Shown piece by piece: positions 52,009 through 60,448 of a stretch of 64,000 nucleotides of DNA. The number at the start of each line of letters is the position of its first letter. The first letter of the stretch is position 1. This DNA is from Bacillus sp. 7884-1. GTDB taxonomy: Bacteria; Bacillota; Bacilli; Bacillales; Cytobacillaceae. The stretch covers positions 1-64,000 of the forward strand of contig NZ_NPDD01000016.1 of NCBI RefSeq assembly GCF_002272245.1. The letters run 5' to 3'. The translations under genes were made by a program, and so were the position numbers. Under the pieces are notes generated by a model, which saw only the letters and a program-made list of their open reading frames with translations, was not told the origin of the DNA and ran no database searches.

Positions 52009-53823
52009 ATGCAGTTATTTTACACAGTCCGTCATGGGGATACACTTTATCAGATTGCGAGACGCTGGGAGCTGCCGGTAGAGTCGCTGATTGCGGCGAA
52101 TAATCTTTCCTCGCCAAACTCGATATTCGCGGGGCAGCAGCTTTCCGTTCCTCCTGGTGTTAATGTCATTCGTGTGAAAACAGGAGATACGGTTTATCAA
52201 ATTTCTAAAAACTTTGGGGTTCCAACTTCGGTTATTATCCAAAACAATCAGCTACAGCCGCCTTACCTAATCCAAACTGGTCAATTGTTGAAAGTACCAC
52301 CTGGTGTTCCATATTACGTGGTTCAGCCTGGAGATACCTTATTCCAAATCGCAAGCCGCTTTAACGTCATAACAGGGGACCATAGCAACTTCGAGTTACT
52401 AATGAAAGTTAATAACCTGTCTTCTAACGTTATTTCACCAGGTATGCAACTCATCATTCCATACGCTCCTCCTGGTGACAGAGGTTTAATTGCTTATACC
52501 ACCAATCGAAGTGGCAGCTATGATATTTGGATCTATAATCCTAGTAACGGTGTGAACCAACAGATCACTAATGGATTAGCAGAATCTTATTCAACTCCGT
52601 TTTGGTCACCTGACAGCACAAAGATCGCCTTTATCGGAAAAAATGCAATCCTTATGATTCTTAATTTAGCTGATAACCGTATCGCTCAAATTGATCAGTT
52701 TGCTGACGGCTTGGGTGTTTTCCTAGATTGGTCTCCTAATAGCCAAGAGATCGTTTATACAAAACCAAATGGTTTGGTCATTTACAATGTATTTACTCAT
52801 CGAGCACGAATCCTAAATGCTCCTGGTTCAACAGACGCACAATGGTTTCCGAGCGGTACGGATTTGCTATTTCAACAAGCAGATACAAAGGGAGTAAGCC
52901 AGCTTTTTCGTATTAAAACCAATGGAACTGGCAAAATGCAAGTCACTCGAAATACAGGTGGACGACTTAATAATGTTCGACTATCTCCTGACGGAACCTA
53001 TGCTTTATATACGACCCCAGGTGCTAGTATCTCAATCATTTACAGTGTAAACCTTACAACTGGAAACGTAATAGAAGTAAAAGGAGGTCCATTAGCGAAA
53101 AATTACTTCCCGACCTGGTCACCTGATTCCTCAAGCATGGCATTTAGTGCAACTGCTTTTGAAAACCTTGGATATTTCTCGCTGTTAAGGACAGCGGGTA
53201 GACAGGGAATGAACGAAGTAACGAGAGCGATTTCCGATTGCTTTGCCACCCCTATGACCTGGTCGCCAGATAACAGGAAAATTGCCTATCTTTCTGGATG
53301 TAAACAACAAGGTAGTTCCAGTGAAATCTGGCTGATGGATTTATCTCATCCCGTTCCAATACAACTAGTAGAAGGTGGGGAAATTACAGCCTTGCAATGG
53401 TCACCGTTACCAATTACTTCCCTCAAAAAAACATACTCCAATTCAGTATATAAAGTTCGTTTTCAATATCCATCCCATTGGCAGCGAGTGACCGATGAAA
53501 GATACGAAGGAGCAGGTGGTTTCTTTCAAATTGCAGCTATAGCCTCTGACCAATCGATCGAAGTGGTTTGTCAAAATGAAGCCTTCCACCAACTGAACCC
53601 ATATGGCACCCAACCGGGCATCCAACACACACAAGTCCAAAATCAACCGGCATGCTTCATTTATCCGTCCCAAGACCAGCCAGCCGAAATGAGAAATCAA
53701 GCAGCACTCATCATTGAATATCCAACACCAATTTTAATAGATGGAACAGAATATAATTACTTTATTCTTTGGGCAGATCAGAACCATATAAGGGAAATTA
53801 GTACATCACTTACATTTCTGTAA
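52009..53823 (+). CDS. LysM protein with TolB-like beta-propeller
   Basis: About 604 residues; ATG 52009 follows GGAGGTAAG. Three N-terminal LysM domains (residues about 4-47, 52-96, 101-160), each with YxVxxGDTLxxIA-type starts (VRHGDTLYQIARRW; VKTGDTVYQISKNF; VQPGDTLFQIASRF), bind peptidoglycan. Residues about 165-460 form PD40/TolB-like propeller blades (SYSTPFWSPDSTKIAFIG, FLDWSPNSQEIVYT, YFPTWSPDSSSMAFSA, TPMTWSPDNRKIAYLS). The last 140 residues are a separate domain. There is no signal peptide, as in several spore-associated LysM proteins. Probably a cell-wall or spore-cortex sensor or scaffold. Confidence 0.88.
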   Translation: MQLFYTVRHGDTLYQIARRWELPVESLIAANNLSSPNSIFAGQQLSVPPGVNVIRVKTGDTVYQISKNFGVPTSVIIQNNQLQPPYLIQTGQLLKVPPGVPYYVVQPGDTLFQIASRFNVITGDHSNFELLMKVNNLSSNVISPGMQLIIPYAPPGDRGLIAYTTNRSGSYDIWIYNPSNGVNQQITNGLAESYSTPFWSPDSTKIAFIGKNAILMILNLADNRIAQIDQFADGLGVFLDWSPNSQEIVYTKPNGLVIYNVFTHRARILNAPGSTDAQWFPSGTDLLFQQADTKGVSQLFRIKTNGTGKMQVTRNTGGRLNNVRLSPDGTYALYTTPGASISIIYSVNLTTGNVIEVKGGPLAKNYFPTWSPDSSSMAFSATAFENLGYFSLLRTAGRQGMNEVTRAISDCFATPMTWSPDNRKIAYLSGCKQQGSSSEIWLMDLSHPVPIQLVEGGEITALQWSPLPITSLKKTYSNSVYKVRFQYPSHWQRVTDERYEGAGGFFQIAAIASDQSIEVVCQNEAFHQLNPYGTQPGIQHTQVQNQPACFIYPSQDQPAEMRNQAALIIEYPTPILIDGTEYNYFILWADQNHIREISTSLTFL

Positions 53824-53840
53824 GATGTTATTATAAATCG

Positions 53841-53871
53841 AGTTGCTCTATCTTTAGAGCAACTTTTTACA
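53841..53871 (+). terminator. Intrinsic terminator
   Basis: GTTGCTCT and AGAGCAAC form a stem with a short loop and are followed by TTTTTAC. Confidence 0.82.
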
Positions 53872-53917
53872 AAGTAAATAGTCCCCATGTCATAAGAGAG
53901 GAAGACTATTTTATTAA

Positions 53918-54628
53918 TTATGTAATATTTTGTTTAGCCTTCATGTAGACCTCTTCGTACGGTTGGATAACAACAAAGCCGTCACCTTCAAATTTCATTT
54001 GAATCGACTCTCCACTGCCTCTTCCCAAAAATGTTTTTAATGTAATATCAGTTTGGAAGGTTGGCATGAGATTACCAGACCATGCTACTGTTGCATTTGG
54101 ATCAGTAATAACTGGGTTTCCTGGAGTTACCCTTAATGTGATTGGTTCATAATGCGCAGTAAAGGCAATCATTCCAGTTCCTTCGCAGCGAACATTAAAT
54201 AATCCGCCAGCAAGCATCCCGGCAATACGCTTCATTAATTTAATTTCCCATTTAATACTAGGTTCAAAGGCTAATAGGTCATTCCCATTTATGAAGATGG
54301 AATCGTTTTGTAAATTTAGGATAATAATTTTCTTTCCACTATCGGCAAGATATAATTTACCTCTCCCGTTCGCTTTCATCAAAGAGGCGCCTTCACCCGT
54401 AAACGCCTTTTTGAATGCAGTTCCGAGCCCATGTTCTAAAATTCCTTCACGGACAAACTTTATCTCTCCGTGGTATGCTACCATTGATCCAGCTTTGGCC
54501 CATACCATCCCGTCTAAGTTTACCTCCAACATTCGAGGAGTCTCTAACTCAAAAAAACCTTCTCCTTTATCTTTCTGCTCCGTTTGCTTGATAAATTCTT
54601 CAATTGAGTATCTGCTCAATGCTCCCAC
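53918..54628 (-). CDS. AIM24-family protein (TIGR00266-like)
   Basis: 236 residues; the start is given as GTG 54628 just behind GGAAGG, and a TTG four codons later is possible. The all-beta AIM24 domain contains MLEVNLDGMVWAKAGSMVAYHGEIKF, EGASLMKANGRGKLYLAD, NGNDLLAFEPSIKWEIKLM, and GNPVITDPNATVAWSGNLMP. The family is widespread and of unknown biochemical function (named from yeast mitochondrial Aim24). It forms no obvious operon; a small unknown gene lies upstream on the same strand. Confidence 0.87.
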   Translation of the reverse strand: MGALSRYSIEEFIKQTEQKDKGEGFFELETPRMLEVNLDGMVWAKAGSMVAYHGEIKFVREGILEHGLGTAFKKAFTGEGASLMKANGRGKLYLADSGKKIIILNLQNDSIFINGNDLLAFEPSIKWEIKLMKRIAGMLAGGLFNVRCEGTGMIAFTAHYEPITLRVTPGNPVITDPNATVAWSGNLMPTFQTDITLKTFLGRGSGESIQMKFEGDGFVVIQPYEEVYMKAKQNIT

Positions 54629-54682
54629 ATCCTTCCATACTATTAGTACGAATACCCGAGTGTTTATGTTTCACTTTTATAA

Positions 54683-54720
54683 AAAAGAACCCACTGCAGC
54701 GGTCCGTTTAGTGGGCTCTA
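54683..54720 (-). terminator. Intrinsic terminator of the small unknown gene
   Basis: Read on the minus strand, AGCCCACT pairs with AGTGGGTT and is followed by CTTTTTT. Confidence 0.78.
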
Positions 54721-54754
54721 AAAAAGGTTTATTTTTGCTGCTAAACTAGTAAAT

Positions 54755-54988
54755 TCATTGTTTCTTTTTTACTAATAGAGAATGGGCATTTCCGACTTTT
54801 TCTTCTAGGTAACTTAAAGAGTAGTTTCCGGAAGGGTCTGTTAAGTCACCAACAGCACGTGATAGGTTATCGATTACCATTGTTAGGAGTTTAGGTGGAA
54901 TTTGTACTTCTCTCAAATTTACCTCATCCATAATTTCATGAGCAAGCCTCTGGATTTTTCGTAAGCGCATACCCTCAGATGTCATCAT
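54755..54988 (-). CDS. Small hypothetical protein
   Basis: 77 residues, ATG behind GGAGG. It is predicted to be alpha-helical, highly charged and soluble (LRKIQRLAHEIMDEVNLREV; LLTMVIDNLSRAVGDL), with no cysteine motif or membrane segment. I do not recognise the family. It carries its own terminator and is divergent from the Fur-box gene with about 110 bases between the starts and the Fur box, so cross-regulation is possible. Confidence 0.65.
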   Translation of the reverse strand: MMTSEGMRLRKIQRLAHEIMDEVNLREVQIPPKLLTMVIDNLSRAVGDLTDPSGNYSLSYLEEKVGNAHSLLVKKKQ

Positions 54989-55099
54989 TTTTCATGTCCT
55001 CCTTCAATATCATCCTGCCAAAAATATATGTGGCTCGAACAAATTCTTGCCAAAAATTTAATAATTCAATTAATTTAGTATCTAAATTTATGAAATTGA

Positions 55100-55129
55100 T
55101 TGACATTGATAATCATTATCAATTATTAT
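55100..55129 (+). promoter_or_regulatory. Promoter with an embedded Fur box
   Basis: TTGACA at 55100-55105 and TATTAT at 55124-55129 are separated by 18 bases. Within that spacer lies TGATAATCATTATCA (55107-55121), a perfect 7-1-7 inverted Fur box as defined for B. subtilis. Iron-loaded Fur bound there would block RNA polymerase. It drives the PD-(D/E)XK-like gene. Confidence 0.85.
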
Positions 55130-55161
55130 CAAATTAAATAGATTTTTTGCGGGGGATGTAA

Positions 55162-55914
55162 ATGAATCAAATACAGACAATAACAGAAGAGAACTTAAAA
55201 GATTTCATCACCTGTCCCTATAAATTTTATTTTGAGTTTATTGAGAAGAGAAAAAAATCGATAAACTGGAGGCAAGTCGTCCAACATGTCGTGAATAAAG
55301 TTATATATTCCGTTTATCAGCTTCCAGCCGAACACCGTCATTCAGGTAAAGTGTTAAGGTTGATTGATGAATATTGGAGTAAGGTCTCTCCCCAAATATT
55401 TGAATCAAGGATTCACTATTATTTGGTCATCGCAAAAATAACAGATTATCTAATGGAAAATATCACAGCCGAATCGAAGAGAACACCACCCTTATTTTTG
55501 TTTGAAAAACTAAATACATATATTGAGGAACTGGAAGTTGATTTATCATTAACGCTTGATGTTGCTGAGTGGTCTGATTCCTCCTTTGTAATAAAAAAGT
55601 ACTTAGTCGACGCTTCGCCAGAAATGTTAACGCTTTACTATCATTTGTCAATCGTTTTTTCTGAGAAGGTATTAAAAAGAACTCCGAAGAGAGTAGAAGT
55701 GGTTACACTTCTGGACGGAAAGAAGCATGTCTTTACCCCGACCAAAGAGGATTTACAGCAAGGTCTTAACTACCTGCAAGTAATGAAGTACTCAATTGAG
55801 GATTCTTCTAACTACTTTAAGACGAACAATGTAAATGAATGCAATATATGTCCATTTCTAGAGGAATGTGATCACGAAGCAAGAGAGTTTACGCAAAAAA
55901 AGTACTTGTCATAA
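55162..55914 (+). CDS. PD-(D/E)XK nuclease-fold protein with a Cas4/AddB-type Fe-S cluster
   Basis: 250 residues, GGGGGATG-type ribosome site. One N-terminal cysteine (FITCPYKFYFEF, near residue 18) and three C-terminal cysteines (NECNICPFLEECD, near 230-240) give the 1+3 pattern that holds a 4Fe-4S cluster in Cas4 and AddB-type nucleases. The middle part fits the fold (LTLDVAEWSDSSFVIKKYLVDA; VEVVTLLDGKKHVF), but the usual GxID...DYKT catalytic motif is degraded, with IKKY in the lysine strand. It may be an inactive or altered nuclease. It stands alone, with no cas genes, under a Fur-box promoter, which is unusual for this family. Confidence 0.78.
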   Translation: MNQIQTITEENLKDFITCPYKFYFEFIEKRKKSINWRQVVQHVVNKVIYSVYQLPAEHRHSGKVLRLIDEYWSKVSPQIFESRIHYYLVIAKITDYLMENITAESKRTPPLFLFEKLNTYIEELEVDLSLTLDVAEWSDSSFVIKKYLVDASPEMLTLYYHLSIVFSEKVLKRTPKRVEVVTLLDGKKHVFTPTKEDLQQGLNYLQVMKYSIEDSSNYFKTNNVNECNICPFLEECDHEAREFTQKKYLS

Positions 55915-56118
55915 TCTAATTTTTAAATAGGCGAAGGGTCCATAAAATTATATGAGACCAATCATGCTTATTGTTAATAAATTCCTAAGCTGGGACACAT
56001 TGGTTGTGTTTTATTATTCATTTAGTTGTAAATGTTGTTCTGGAGACCCCATTTCATGTAAAATAGGTTGATGGACTGAAATATTAATTGTAAATAAACA
56101 AAGCATGGGGGACATAAA

Positions 56119-57069
56119 GTGTCGTATCAATTGAATAAAAAGTTTAAATTGTTTTCATTAAATTCAAATCAAAGTCTGGCAAAAGAAATAGCTGCACATT
56201 TAGGCTGTGAGGTTGGGAAGAGCTCGGTCAAACAATTTAGTGATGGGGAAATCCAGGTGAATATAGAGGAAAGCGTGCGGGGCTGTGATGTATATGTTGT
56301 TCAATCGACTTCACATCCAAATAATGATCATATCATGGAGCTGCTCATTATGATTGATGCTTTGAAAAGAGCTTCAGCCAAAATGATTAACGTTGTTATC
56401 CCTTATTACAGCTATGCACGTCAGGATCGTAAAGCAAGATCAAGGGAACCAATTACAGCCAAATTAATTGCGAACCTTCTAGAAAAATCAGGTGCAACCA
56501 GGGTATTGACGATGGACTTTCATTCACCACAGGTCCAGGGCTTTTTTGATATTCCAGTGGATCAGTTAGTTGGAATTCCGATTCTAACCGAGTATTTTGA
56601 GAAAAAGGGACTTGAGGATGTGGTTGTTGTTGCACCACATAATGGTGCTGTTGGGAGAGCAAGGAAAATGGCCAATATTTTAAATGCCCCCATTGCCCTC
56701 ATTGATCGACGACGTCCTGAACCTAATGTTTCCGAAATATTTGAGATCATTGGGAATGTTGAAGGGAAAAATACGATTATTGTTGATGATTTAATTAATA
56801 CTGCTACAACGCAGACTTTAGCTGCCAATGCCTTAGTAGAGCATGGGGCAAAAGCAGTTTACGCTTGCTGTACACATGCTGTTCTCTCACAATCTGCTGT
56901 TGAAAAAATTGAATCATCAGCTATTCAAGAATTAGTGATAACGAACACGATTGAGCAGACCGAAGAAAAGATGATTAATAAAATTACGATGTTGTCTGTA
57001 GCCCCATTACTAGCAGACGCAATTGACCGAATTCATAATGAAAGAGCAGTGAGTCCATTATTTGAATAG
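56119..57069 (+). CDS. prs: Ribose-phosphate pyrophosphokinase (PRPP synthetase)
   Basis: 316 residues, full length, from GTG 56119 behind GGGGG. Motifs: [84 protein letters not shown] (flexible loop region) and the PRPP-binding [14 protein letters not shown]. In the family the last reads DDxxxTGGT; here the TGGT is replaced by NTAT-like residues, and APHNG replaces the usual SPDxGG. It makes PRPP from ribose 5-phosphate and ATP. The main prs lies with glmU in Bacillaceae; this lone, slightly divergent copy is probably a paralogue, possibly regulatory. Confidence 0.87.
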   Translation: MSYQLNKKFKLFSLNSNQSLAKEIAAHLGCEVGKSSVKQFSDGEIQVNIEESVRGCDVYVVQSTSHPNNDHIMELLIMIDALKRASAKMINVVIPYYSYARQDRKARSREPITAKLIANLLEKSGATRVLTMDFHSPQVQGFFDIPVDQLVGIPILTEYFEKKGLEDVVVVAPHNGAVGRARKMANILNAPIALIDRRRPEPNVSEIFEIIGNVEGKNTIIVDDLINTATTQTLAANALVEHGAKAVYACCTHAVLSQSAVEKIESSAIQELVITNTIEQTEEKMINKITMLSVAPLLADAIDRIHNERAVSPLFE

Positions 57070-57079
57070 GAAAATAATA

Positions 57080-57106
57080 AAGAGCCGTGACAACACGGCT
57101 CTTTTG
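57080..57106 (+). terminator. Intrinsic terminator
   Basis: AGAGCCGTG pairs with CACGGCTCT around a three-to-four-base loop and is followed by TTTGCTT. Confidence 0.8.
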
Positions 57107-57189
57107 CTTGGGCTTTTCAATCATTAAACTAGGTTAAATACATAAAGTGACTACCGATTTGATGGATTCGGGCATTTTTATCAACACTT

Positions 57190-58017
57190 TTATAAACCAA
57201 TTTTCTTTTCAAATATTCCTGGCGTTTTAGTTCCTTCAATTACGGTGTATTCATTCTTCTTATATGCAAACCAATACGCCATACCGATAAACAGTGCGCC
57301 GCCAACGGCATTGCCTAAGAAGACAGGGATGAAATTATTTAAATAATCCATCCAGGTAAGGTGTCCAGCAAATATTGCTGCTGGGATGACGAACATGTTG
57401 GCAACCACGTGTTGAAATCCAATCGCGACAAATGCCATAGTTGGAAACCAAATGCCTGCAATTTTTCCAATCATATCTTCACTTCCATAGGATAGCCACA
57501 CAGCTGCAGCTACAAGCCAGTTACAGCCGATACCTGAGACAAAAGCCTGAAGAAAGGTTGCATCTATTTTGTGTTCAGCAATATGAACTGTACTTTCCAA
57601 ATAGACGCCTGTTTCCGTTAAACCTACAATATGTCCAAAAAAGTATGCCACGAAGATGGCGCCTAGAAAATTGCTGACCGTGATAAGAAGCCAATTTTGC
57701 ATAACCTGTTTCGTTTTAATTTTATTTGAGAATCTTGCCAGCGGAACTACCATCATATTCCCAGTAAGCAGCTCTCCGCCTGCAATTAATGTAAGGATTA
57801 GTCCGATTGGGAAGACTGAGGCACCTAAAATCGCGCTAAGCCCGGATAAACCTTCGGACAGCGGTGCTGTCACACGTATATATAGCAGGAATCCTAATGA
57901 AATAAATGCACCTGCTTGGAATCCTAATAGAAGGGTGGTTAATAATGGATAACTGGTCTTTTTTATTCCATTTTTAATTGATATTTCTAGTATTTGATCG
58001 GGTTTGTATAGTGACAT
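57190..58017 (-). CDS. Formate/nitrite transporter family channel
   Basis: 275 residues, six membrane segments, the FNT (FocA/NirC) layout. Typical stretches are LLLGFQAGAFISLGFLLYIRV, GLILTLIAGGELLTGNMMVVPLA, NFLGAIFVAYFF, GIGCNWLVAAAVWLSYGSEDMIGKIAGIWFPTMAFVAIGFQHVVANMFVIPAAIF and NAVGGALFIGMAYW. The conserved lumen histidine is in GFQHVVAN. FNT channels pass formate, nitrite, lactate or hydrosulphide. A TGTGA-N6-TCACA box lies 30 bases upstream of the start, pointing to oxygen or nitrite control through Fnr. Confidence 0.9.
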   Translation of the reverse strand: MSLYKPDQILEISIKNGIKKTSYPLLTTLLLGFQAGAFISLGFLLYIRVTAPLSEGLSGLSAILGASVFPIGLILTLIAGGELLTGNMMVVPLARFSNKIKTKQVMQNWLLITVSNFLGAIFVAYFFGHIVGLTETGVYLESTVHIAEHKIDATFLQAFVSGIGCNWLVAAAVWLSYGSEDMIGKIAGIWFPTMAFVAIGFQHVVANMFVIPAAIFAGHLTWMDYLNNFIPVFLGNAVGGALFIGMAYWFAYKKNEYTVIEGTKTPGIFEKKIGL

Positions 58018-58046
58018 GACTGTTTTTCCTTTCTAACTGCAAATAT

Positions 58047-58062
58047 TGTGAAGTTCATCACA
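58047..58062. promoter_or_regulatory. Fnr-type box
   Basis: TGTGA, six bases, TCACA: an exact match to the B. subtilis Fnr consensus. It lies between the FNT start codon and any upstream promoter. Its nearness to the ATG suggests repression or a leader site and not classical activation at -41.5; a promoter upstream was not clearly found. Confidence 0.6.
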
Positions 58063-58260
58063 TATTTATTTGTCTTCATTTTAACGCAATACAGCACAAT
58101 ATGCTGTGAACATTTCTTTAACTTTTTTATGAATTATTAAGTTGTTTTTTTTCACAGGGTGGATATTCGTTAGTGCGGTTTTTTATTCAGTTAACAAGTC
58201 CCCAATTTTGGGTTAAAATTAGATTATTAATATTGGTACTGCTTTTTGGAGGAATGGTTT

Positions 58261-58758
58261 ATGGCTGTTGTTAAATCCGTAAAAATTGATGGGGAGAATA
58301 TACATATCTTTAATAGTGCGATTTATATCTTCGAATCAAATTCGGGTTACACGCTTGAATTGGATTTGATTGTAAGTGAGGTTACGGAGAGAAAATATAA
58401 AAAAGAGCAAAATCTAATTATTGAGATAGAGCTAGAAAATGGCAGACTGATAGATTCCATCATGCATCTAAAAACCCTTTCGGGAGGATTGCCGCAGCTT
58501 AATTTATTCTGTGACCTCGAGACAATAGATGAGTACGGAGATCTTGATCGGGTGAATGAGAGTAGTTCATGGTTTCCCAATGTTGAAGAGGGAGTATCGT
58601 TAGAAGAAATTAGAAAAGTAGAAATGCCTAATGAAAACATTAGCCTAAAATTAAATCTGCCCATCAATCAGGTCGAATGGTTAAAAAAGCAAAAAAAGGC
58701 GAGTTTAAATGAATTGATGCAAGACTTTATATCTGAATATTGGAAAAAGCAGGAATGA
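58261..58758 (+). CDS. Hypothetical protein
   Basis: About 165 residues from ATG 58261, eight bases after GGAGG; upstream in-frame start 58246 overlaps that site. It is mainly beta-strand and acidic (ELDLIVSEVTERKYKKEQ; IIEIELENGRLIDSIMHL), with a helical C terminus (INQVEWLKKQKKASLNELM). No membrane segment or motif. I do not recognise the family. It lies 40 bases before the NUDIX gene, with which it is probably cotranscribed. Confidence 0.65.
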   Translation: MAVVKSVKIDGENIHIFNSAIYIFESNSGYTLELDLIVSEVTERKYKKEQNLIIEIELENGRLIDSIMHLKTLSGGLPQLNLFCDLETIDEYGDLDRVNESSSWFPNVEEGVSLEEIRKVEMPNENISLKLNLPINQVEWLKKQKKASLNELMQDFISEYWKKQE

Positions 58759-58796
58759 AATGAGTGTTTTTTAAAAATAGTGGGGGTGGAACTTCG

Positions 58797-59486
58797 ATGG
58801 CAGCAACACCAAAACCGGCTTCAACCGTTGTATTGATGGACGAATCATCAAGGGTGTATTTAACAAAACGGCCAACCACGATGAGGTTTATGGGGGGATT
58901 TCACGTTTTTCCCGGAGGAGCCGTAGAAAAATATGATGCATTTATTGAAAATGATTATGTGAATACCAATGAAACACAGCTTTCTATTAGTCTTTCATAT
59001 TATGTCGCTGCAGCAAGAGAATTATTTGAAGAAGTTGGGATTTTGTTGGGTAACAAGAAAGACGGTTCACCTGTTCAATTGCCAATGGAAAAGGTAGAAA
59101 AATATCGAAAAGATCTTCTAGAAGGTGAAATACCTTTTATTCGAGTGTTAGAACAAGAAAATCTTTATTTTGATCCTCAATGTTTAAGATATTTCGGTCA
59201 AATTATCACACCTGAGGAAAGTCCGATTCGTTTTGATACCCGTTTCTTTCTAGCGAAGCTACCAGAAGGTCAAAATCCAGAACCAGATCAAAAGGAAATT
59301 GATGAAGCCGCCTGGATCAAGCCAGAAGAAGCATTAGCTGCATTTCAAAATAAAGAAATAAAACTTGCACCACCTACCATTCTCACACTTCAAGCAATCA
59401 TTGACTTCCAAAAAAGCGGTATCTTAAAGTTGTCCGTATCCAAAGACGATTTGATGCGTTTAATTCATTTGATAAAAAATTTATAG
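58797..59486 (+). CDS. NUDIX hydrolase (NUDT19/RNase-L-inhibitor-like)
   Basis: About 229 residues from ATG 58797 behind GGGGGTGG. The NUDIX box is present in split form: the glycine start at GGFHVFPGGAVEKYD and, after an insert, the helix AAARELFEEVGILLG (RELxEEVG). This separated box is typical of the NUDT19 (CoA-diphosphatase-like) subfamily. Members cleave nucleoside diphosphates such as CoA or ADP-ribose. The C-terminal PEEALAAFQNKEIKLAPPTI is conserved in that group. Probable operon with the gene before it and the GNAT gene after. Confidence 0.85.
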   Translation: MAATPKPASTVVLMDESSRVYLTKRPTTMRFMGGFHVFPGGAVEKYDAFIENDYVNTNETQLSISLSYYVAAARELFEEVGILLGNKKDGSPVQLPMEKVEKYRKDLLEGEIPFIRVLEQENLYFDPQCLRYFGQIITPEESPIRFDTRFFLAKLPEGQNPEPDQKEIDEAAWIKPEEALAAFQNKEIKLAPPTILTLQAIIDFQKSGILKLSVSKDDLMRLIHLIKNL

Positions 59487-59524
59487 TATATTGTTTATTC
59501 TTCATGCAGAAGGGGACCTGGTTC

Positions 59525-60277
59525 ATGCAAATTACATTTGAAAATATCTTTATTCATAGTCATGTAGTAGCTGAGAATAATCTATATAAACATTTTCACT
59601 TTCCAGAAATGTTATCAAGATATGATAGTAATTATATTGAGTTTAAAACCTTTCCTACACTGGGTGAATTCAAAAACACAGAAAGTTATTTAAGAGAGTA
59701 CCATCAAAGAAATGGTCAGAAACACGTAAAATTCAAATTTCCTGTTGATAAAAAAGTCCCAGCTGAGGTAGTGAATTACTTAAATCAAGCAAATTATGAT
59801 ATTGGTTTTCTCGAACTATATGCTATTCAACCAAATCGGTTTCCAGGCGTGAAGGATAACCCAGACATTGAGGTTCAAATCATAACAGAAAAAAACCTGA
59901 GGGATTTTCTTTCCTTACAGTATCAGCAGGATATCGTATTTGGCAGTGATTTTGCCAATCAAAAGGTAGAGTTAAATAAACGTATCTTTGAAGACCCTAC
60001 TATCATGCAACTGCTAGCCTTATATAAAGGTACTCCGGCGGGGGCAGTGGATGTAATCATTTCGAAGGACACTGCCGAAATTGATAATCTAGGAGTCGAT
60101 GAAGCCTTTCAAAAGAAAGGAATCGGAAGCAGAATACAAAAATTTGTGATGGATACCTTCCATGATAAGACCGTTATCCTCGTCGCGGATGGTCAGGACA
60201 CACCAAAAGAAATGTATAAAAGGCAAAACTATCAATATCTTGGTTATCAATATTACACCCAAAAAGTTGAAGATTAA
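59525..60277 (+). CDS. GNAT-family N-acetyltransferase
   Basis: About 250 residues from ATG 59525 behind AGGGG; earlier in-frame start 59504 lies before it. The N-terminal 100 residues (NLYKHFHFPEMLSRYDSNYIEF) are an added domain; the GNAT core follows with GAVDVIISKDTAEIDNLGVDEAFQKKGIGSRIQKFVMD (acetyl-CoA loop QKKGIGS). The layout resembles Bacillus YesJ-like acetyltransferases with a leading domain. Acceptor unknown. A terminator follows directly. Confidence 0.82.
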   Translation: MQITFENIFIHSHVVAENNLYKHFHFPEMLSRYDSNYIEFKTFPTLGEFKNTESYLREYHQRNGQKHVKFKFPVDKKVPAEVVNYLNQANYDIGFLELYAIQPNRFPGVKDNPDIEVQIITEKNLRDFLSLQYQQDIVFGSDFANQKVELNKRIFEDPTIMQLLALYKGTPAGAVDVIISKDTAEIDNLGVDEAFQKKGIGSRIQKFVMDTFHDKTVILVADGQDTPKEMYKRQNYQYLGYQYYTQKVED

Positions 60278-60278
60278 G

Positions 60279-60314
60279 AAAGAAGAAGGACTGGAGAGCC
60301 AGTCCTTCTTCGCG
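60279..60314 (+). terminator. Hairpin terminator
   Basis: GAAGAAGGACTGG pairs with CCAGTCCTTCTTC over a four-base loop (13-base perfect stem). The T residues are in the stem's own end. Confidence 0.72.
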
Positions 60315-60323
60315 TTATAACTT

Positions 60324-60395
60324 GGTGCCAACTAGGTGCCTGTCACCGGCCGTGGACACTGTCCACCTCAGGCGGACAGTTGGATGGCACATTCA
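60324..60395. repeat. Dispersed palindromic element with GGTGCCTGTCACC core
   Basis: GGTGCCTGTCACC at 60335-60347 is the same core as the arms at 19343-19389. It is followed by GGACACTGTCCACC and further short inverted pieces ending at GATGGCAC. No gene lies in 60278-60448. Confidence 0.7.
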
Positions 60396-60411
60396 TGCTC
60401 ACCATATGAAA

Positions 60412-60447
60412 AAGCCAAACCTTTAATATATGGGTTTGGCTTTTTTG
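60412..60447 (-). terminator. Terminator of the acetolactate-synthase-like gene
   Basis: AAAAAGCCAAACC pairs with GGTTTGGCTTTTT. The T and A runs on both sides allow termination on either strand; it lies right after the minus-strand stop. Confidence 0.8.
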
Positions 60448-60448
60448 T

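Noticed and set aside
55162-55914. Part of a CRISPR-Cas system (Cas4)
   Set aside because: There is no array and no other cas gene nearby, and the catalytic motif is degraded, so only the fold resemblance is claimed.
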